A program made the translations under genes and the position numbers. Shown here one piece after another: positions 58,746-64,000 of a stretch of 64,000 nucleotides of DNA. The DNA comes from Pochonia chlamydosporia 170 (lineage: Eukaryota; Ascomycota; Sordariomycetes; Hypocreales; Clavicipitaceae). The notes beneath the pieces were generated by a model, which saw only the letters and a list, made by a program, of their open reading frames with translations, did no database searches and was not told where the DNA came from. The DNA lies in NCBI RefSeq assembly GCF_001653235.2, contig NC_035791.1:4712001-4776000 (forward strand), read 5' to 3'. Numbering within the stretch: the stretch's first letter is position 1; every line of letters starts with the position of its first letter.

Positions 58746-61716
58746 ATGAAATTCTTCATCGAGTGAGAGATGCGTCCCCCTACTAGTATGCTCCCTAGGA
58801 GATTCTAACCTGGCATGGAGTCAATTACCTGTTCTTTTTCCGTATCCTAAGATATATCCAGGTATCCCCCCCCCGTGCTGTGCAAATTGAATTATCAGTA
58901 GCTGACCGCTCATTTTCAGAGCAATATGCGTAAGAATTTGTCAACTCTTCGATACTTGAATCCATTTTAACTCTCGTTGTTCTAGGTACATGTGTGACTT
59001 GAAGAGTAACTCCAACCGCTCTCGTTAATCCTCACTAACTATGCGACCTCTACCTCCTGGCTGACTTGTAGTATCAATCTTCAGAAACGCTCGATGCTGG
59101 CGGTCACTGCGTGCTGGAAATGCCCTCTGGCACCGGCAAAACCGTGTCATTGCTATCACTCATTGTGGCTTATCAGCAGTTTATGCCCGAAAAGCGAAAG
59201 CTAATTTACTGCTCCCGTTTGTTGACCCTCAAATTTCGCCTTCCAGCCTTACCACTTTCCTTATGGAGCAGCTGACAGTCTTGTGCAAACAGGAACCATG
59301 TCAGAGATCGAAAAGGCCTTAGTAGAACTGAAGTCTCTTATGAAATACCGTGCTGGCCAGCTTGGCTATGATGAAGATTTTCGCGGCTTGGGATTGACTA
59401 GTCGAAAGAACCTATGCCTCCATCCATCAGTAAAAAGAGAAAAGAGTGGATCTATTGTGGACGCCCGTTGTCGGAGCCTCACTGCTGGCTTTGTCAAAGA
59501 GAAGAAGGATAGGGGTGAGAGTGTGGACGTTTGTGTATACCATGATGTACGACTCTCCAGAACTGGTCACAGTGCTGGTCTACTGATTTGAGGAAACTTC
59601 TTCAAATTTCATGGATTGTATTGCTAAGTTGCTGGCATGCTAACTGACGTCTTTAGAATCTCGACCTTCTCGAACCCCATAGCCTGATTCCAAATGGCGT
59701 TTGGACTTTCGACGATATTTTACGATATGGAGAAGAACACAAGCAGTGCCCATATTTTACTGCAAGACGGATGGTAAGACGGCGAATAAAAATTATGGCT
59801 CAAATTAATACTGATAAAACGTCTAGATGCAATACTGCAATGTCGTCATTTTCTCATATCACTATCTTCTTGACCCGAAAATTGCGGAGCGAGTATCTCG
59901 AGATTTTTCCAAGGATTGCATTGTTGTCTTTGATGAAGCTCACAATATTGACAATGTATGCATCGAGGCCCTTAGTACTGACATCACAGAAGACTCGCTG
60001 CGCAGGGCCAGCAGAGGGGCACAAAATCTCGAGCACAAAATCACTGAAATGCGGGACACGGATCAAGAACAGCTTCAGAATGAATATCAAAAATTGGTTC
60101 AAGGCTTGCGTGAAGCGGATGAAGCTCGCCAAGAAGATGCTTTTATGGCGAACCCTGGTAGGTCATACCGTATGCGCGAACCGACTCATTAGGCTGACAA
60201 CCGTAGCTCTGCCAGAAGATCTTTTGAAAGAAGCTGTGCCTGGAAATATCAGGAGAGCGGAGCATTTTGTTGCCTTCCTCCGAAGATTCATTGAATACCT
60301 CAAGGTGAGGACAATGTGTGGAGCTTTCCTTCAATTGATAAATCCCTAACACTCTCCTAGACGAGAATGAAAGTGCGACAGGTCATTTCAGAGACTCCAC
60401 CCTCTTTCCTTGCACATTTGAAGGAACATACCTTCATTGAAAAGAAGCCTCTGAGGTTCTGTGCCGAACGCTTGACGTCGCTTGTGCGGACGCTCGAGCT
60501 TACCAACGTTGAGGACTACCAGCCACTGCAAGAAGTAGCTACTTTTGCAACCCTGGTTGCAACCTATGAGAAGGGGTTCTTACTTATACTTGAGCCCTAT
60601 GAATCAGATACGGCAGAGGTTCCCAACCCTATTCTTCATTTTACCTGCCTTGACGCCGCAATTGCCATTCGCCCGGTTTTCGAAAGATTCTATTCTGTTA
60701 TCATAACTTCTGGGACCATTTCTCCTCTAGAAATGTATCCGAAAATGCTGGACTTTTCGACAGTGATTCAAGAGTCATATAGTATGACACTGGCGAGGCG
60801 ATCTTTCTTGCCCATGATTGTAACACGGGGCAGTGATCAAGCCTCCATCTCGACCAGCTTTCAGGTTCGTAACGAACCAAGTGTGGTCCGAAATTACGGA
60901 AGTCTCTTGATTGAGTTCGCCAAAATCACACCCGATGGCCTAGTTGTCTTTTTCCCATCATATCTATATATGGAATCCATTATAAGCATGTGGCAAGGGA
61001 TGGGTATCCTCGATGAGGTTTGGAAATACAAACTTATTTTGGTAGAAACGCCAGATGCTCAGGAAACATCCTTAGCCCTTGAAACCTATCGCACTGCTTG
61101 CTGTAACGGCAGAGGGGCGATCCTACTATGTGTGGCGCGAGGAAAAGTCTCAGAGGGCATTGATTTTGATCACCAGTATGGTCGAACGGTACTTTGCATC
61201 GGCGTGCCGTTTCAATATACGGAATCCCGAATTTTGAAGGCTCGTCTCGAATTCTTGCGAGAGACATATCGTATTAAGGAAAACGACTTCCTTTCATTCG
61301 ACGCCATGCGCCATGCTGCGCAATGTCTTGGGCGTGTGCTACGAGGAAAGGATGACTACGGAATCATGGTCCTTGCCGACCGCCGATTCCAAAAAAAAAG
61401 GACGCAATTGCCCAAATGGATTAATCAAGGCCTTCTGGATGTTGACGCGAATCTCAGCACAGACATGGCGGTGAGTAGTGCAAGGCGGTTTCTGCGAACC
61501 ATGGCACAACCATTTCATGCCAAGGATCAAGAAGGTATTAGCACTTGGGATTACGAAGATCTTCAAAGGCACAAGGAAAGAGCTGATGTAGAGAAGATTC
61601 GTGAACTTGAAGACGCAGCAAAGGATCTGGGATCCCAGAATATTGCTGCACTTAATAACTCCGAATTTGATGACGAAGAGCTAGACCAAGATATGATGGA
61701 GCTGGACGACTTCTAG
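58746..61716 (+). CDS. rad3: TFIIH DNA helicase Rad3/XPD
   Basis: Ten exons give 791 residues: 58746-58762, 58821-58861, 58920-58929, 58986-59005, 59085-59216, 59293-59546, 59657-59773, 59827-60157, 60207-60304 and 60361-61716. The first four exons are only 17, 41, 10 and 20 nt but together encode the conserved MKFFI...[12 protein letters not shown] and EQYAYMCDLKK. Motif I is EMPSGTGKT (about residues 40-48). Four cysteines for the 4Fe-4S cluster lie in [21 protein letters not shown] and KQCPYF. The DEAH box is [12 protein letters not shown] (about 230-241). Motifs V-VI are [15 protein letters not shown] and [16 protein letters not shown]. Rad3 unwinds DNA 5'-3' in nucleotide excision repair and is a structural TFIIH subunit in transcription. 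The tail is acidic. The exon 2 acceptor (TGGAG) is unusual and gives Gln where the family mostly has Asp. Confidence 0.95.
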
Positions 61717-61921
61717 CAGGGCATACATAGGTTATAGACTGGGATATCACGGCGGCGCTGGTTCTCGGATGTCCAAAGGTTGCATTCAGAATTGACCAAG
61801 CATAAATTCCCATGCAAGTGCGTGCCATTACTTGTAGCATATGGCCACAGCCGCCTAATATACCATCTTGCCACTGTCGTACGCCAATATGCACAAGTCA
61901 TCGTCCCCACTACGAACCTCA

Positions 61922-64000
61922 TTACTTATCTAGTCCAAAGCGTTTAGCCACTTTAACAGCTCTCATGGCTGGGATTGTGTGCTTCCGTCCAGGTTGTCGG
62001 CCTATCTCCAGGCACAGCATACGGATGAAATCCTGGTTGATCCAGTAACTAGTGTGGGCACTGAGCATGTTTAGATACTGGATCTCCAATGGACCGCTTC
62101 CAGATCTGAGAAACCAATCGATTTGACCATTATCATTTAGTAGGAAAGCCTTTTTTTCAGCAACCTCTTCACGAGTGAAATCATGAACTTCCAATTCTAG
62201 TTGAGAAGGAAGACGTACCGTTGACGGTCTCTCTGCGCTGGCCAACAATGGATCAGCTGGCAGAGATAAACCGGGCACAACATGTCGCATGGCATCACCC
62301 ATAGACTTGAAAATTGAGGCAGACGTACCCGGAACGTAAGCCGTCTTCAAAGACGAGGCATATGCAGGATCCACGGCACCATTTAACAAATACGCAATCG
62401 GATCTTCTTTGGCAAGTACGTTGTAGATGTTATCCACAGCCAGACAACCGAATCGACCGGCATCACTCACAATGTGCCCGTCGTTTGCGTCTCTTGGGTC
62501 CGCTCCAGGTTTTCGACGACCTCGCCTAGGTGTTAATACTCCGTGCTCAAGGAGTAAAAAGAAACCAGCAGGGCTTCCAACAAGAAACAAGTTGGTCGTA
62601 TCGAATTCAAAGAACTGGGTTCCTGGCTCAGTCCGCCGTAGATCCACGCTCGGGGCTTCTGTTGGCTGTCGAGAAAGGATATCGACCGCCATAACGCTTC
62701 CAAGAGAGTGTGCAATAAGATGAACTCTTCCTATGGCAGCAAATCCGGGGTTATTTCGACACCAAAGGCGGTATACTCTGTTTGCTTCGAACACAAGAGC
62801 ATTTATCATCTTGCTTTTGTGATGCGACATGTAAAACGGTATGTCAAACATCACGTCAGATATCATGCTTCTAATTGCAGGGATCGTGTTGGGCTCAATA
62901 TCCTTCAAGCCAAATGACTCGTTCCCTTGTTCTTCGTTCTTTCCATGGTCAGCGGAGCTCCCGTCTTCAAATGAAAGTCCCATCCTCCAATTTAGCGGTA
63001 GTATCATCACACCATTCTGACTCGGGCGCAAGACGTGTTGGATAACGGGATTGCACATCTCATGGTTAACGGCACGTCGAAAGCCATTTATAGCGTGTGT
63101 GAAGTGATAACTCTCCACTCTCTCTGCAATCTTTTGACCAATTCCATGAGCCACAAGAACTAGGTCGGTTACTTGACCATTGGTTTCTTCAGCATGACAA
63201 CCTTCACAAACTCGAGGTTCCTCAGCCTCCTCCGCCTGTGGAGGATGACTCATCGGGCGCGGTGCTCCTTGACTGCTGTGAGAAATATTTAGCGCTTTGT
63301 GAATTCGATTCCAGGTAGCCGCATCGAAACCTCGTACAACGGGGATCCCAACAGTAAAGCCTTTGGCGATTTTCGAAGCTGGTTTTCTTCCGTAATAGGC
63401 AGATGGCCGAAGGCTAGGTTTCAACAGAAAGGCAATCTTGTCGTCTTTATAGATGACGTGGTAATTGGCGAATGCTCGATTTAGCCTCTCTTTCCCTAAA
63501 GATTGACCTTCAATTACAAAGTCAATGGTCCCTTGTGCTGCAGCATCCCCTCGGAAACAGCGTGCAGAGCAAAACAGATCCCCGGATATTTTTGGCTCCA
63601 GCCTTTGGCTTGCGTCATCGAAATGTTTGGAGTCTTCGGGCCAAAGGCAGTGGGAAACCTTCTCCTCTCCTAAGGGTCCTACCTCGACGGCGCACCTCAA
63701 CTCATCTCTCCAAGTTTCCGTCCAAGGCTGCAGCTCCTGATACCCAGCTTCTAACTGATTTGCAACTGGCGGAGCAACAGGCATCATTGTATCTCTTCGG
63801 CAAGTCAGCAGGTGTGGCCAACTCAATTGATAGGCTACACTCACCTGTAAAACCAAGTTGCACGCGTTATGACGGCCACATCGTTGACGGGTGACCAATA
63901 TATGGGCTTCATGAGAAGTGTGGGAAGTGATACCTTATGCAGTCTGGATACGCCTACAACGACATCAATGACGGACGAACTAATACCGGGGTGTTCATGA
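61922..64000 (-). CDS. DDHD-domain phospholipase A1 (5' end beyond the window)
   Basis: Partial gene. The main exon runs 63794-61922; a 50-bp intron (63844-63795; GTGAGT donor, CTGAC branch) joins it in phase to an upstream exon that reads through the right edge and contains MKPIYWSPVNDVAVITRATW. The junction gives WFYR, then DTMMPVAPPVANQLEAGYQE, a conserved WWE-like start of this family. The lipase signature is HLIAHSLGSVMAVD (GxSxG-like, Ser nucleophile), preceded by LVLVAHGIGQK. The C-terminal part (FFEFDTTNLFLVGSPAGFFLLL, then the Asp- and His-rich VHDFTREE region) is the DDHD metal-binding-like domain. The yeast relative Ddl1 is a mitochondrial phospholipase that hydrolyses cardiolipin and other phospholipids. 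Location here is inferred. The 3' end converges on rad3 with a spacer of only 205 bp. Confidence 0.9.

Noticed and set aside
1..64000. tRNA, 5S rRNA or CRISPR
   Set aside because: I looked for B-box (GGTTCGAATCC-like) sequences, 5S-like sequence and regularly spaced direct repeats on both strands and found no convincing candidate; GGTTCGAA at about 50043 lacks a matching A-box and cloverleaf.

Overview
The window comes from a filamentous ascomycete (Pezizomycotina). The genes carry short introns of about 50-150 bp with GTANGT-type donors, CTAAC/CTGAC branch sites and YAG acceptors, and the proteome is typically fungal: Atg18 with an FRRG motif, an RgsA-like RGS protein, the three-domain Tyw4/Ppm2 and Pps1. 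Many palindromic CCTAGG and ACTTAAGT tracts lie between genes, a habit of many Sordariomycetes. I infer Sordariomycetes, probably Hypocreales; species and genus cannot be read from the sequence alone.

Fifteen protein-coding loci are supported. In order: Msp1-like AAA ATPase (+, 2.2-5.2 kb); TFIIH subunit Tfb1 (-, 5.7-7.7); 2-oxoglutarate dehydrogenase E1 (+, 8.9-12.1); Cia1 WD40 protein (-, 12.6-14.0); MFS transporter (-, 14.6-16.3); Ser/Arg-rich glycine-zipper protein (+, 17.9-18.7); unrecognised multi-exon protein (-, 19.4-21.2); phenol-hydroxylase-like flavoprotein with an apparent frameshift (+, 25.1-27.3); Ulp1-type SUMO protease (+, 28.9-32.3); RgsA-like protein (+, 39.7-40.5); mitochondrial FAD glycerol-3-phosphate dehydrogenase (-, 42.4-44.6); wybutosine enzyme Tyw4/Ppm2 (-, 45.9-49.6); Atg18 (+, 51.2-52.8); Pps1-like phosphatase (-, 53.6-55.8); XPD/Rad3 helicase (+, 58.7-61.7). 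A sixteenth, a DDHD phospholipase (-, from 61.9), runs off the right edge. Exon boundaries were rebuilt by eye from splice signals and reading phase.

The content is mostly housekeeping: mitochondrial energy metabolism, Fe-S assembly, transcription/repair, tRNA modification, autophagy, SUMO and signalling. There is no sign of a co-regulated cluster, although Cia1 (cytosolic Fe-S assembly), Rad3 (an Fe-S helicase) and Tfb1 (Rad3's TFIIH partner) are functionally linked.

The long intergenic stretches (21.2-25.1, 32.3-39.7, 55.8-58.7 kb) are the unusual part. They hold a four-copy ~125-bp inverted-repeat element of Tc1/mariner-like MITE type, a strongly over-represented nonamer AACATTGAA/TTCAATGTT that is almost confined to non-coding DNA and often sits beside GTCTGGTC-type pentamer tracts, palindromic CCTAGG/ACTTAAGT tracts, and long homopolymers (C31, T24). 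No tRNA, rRNA or CRISPR array was recognised.
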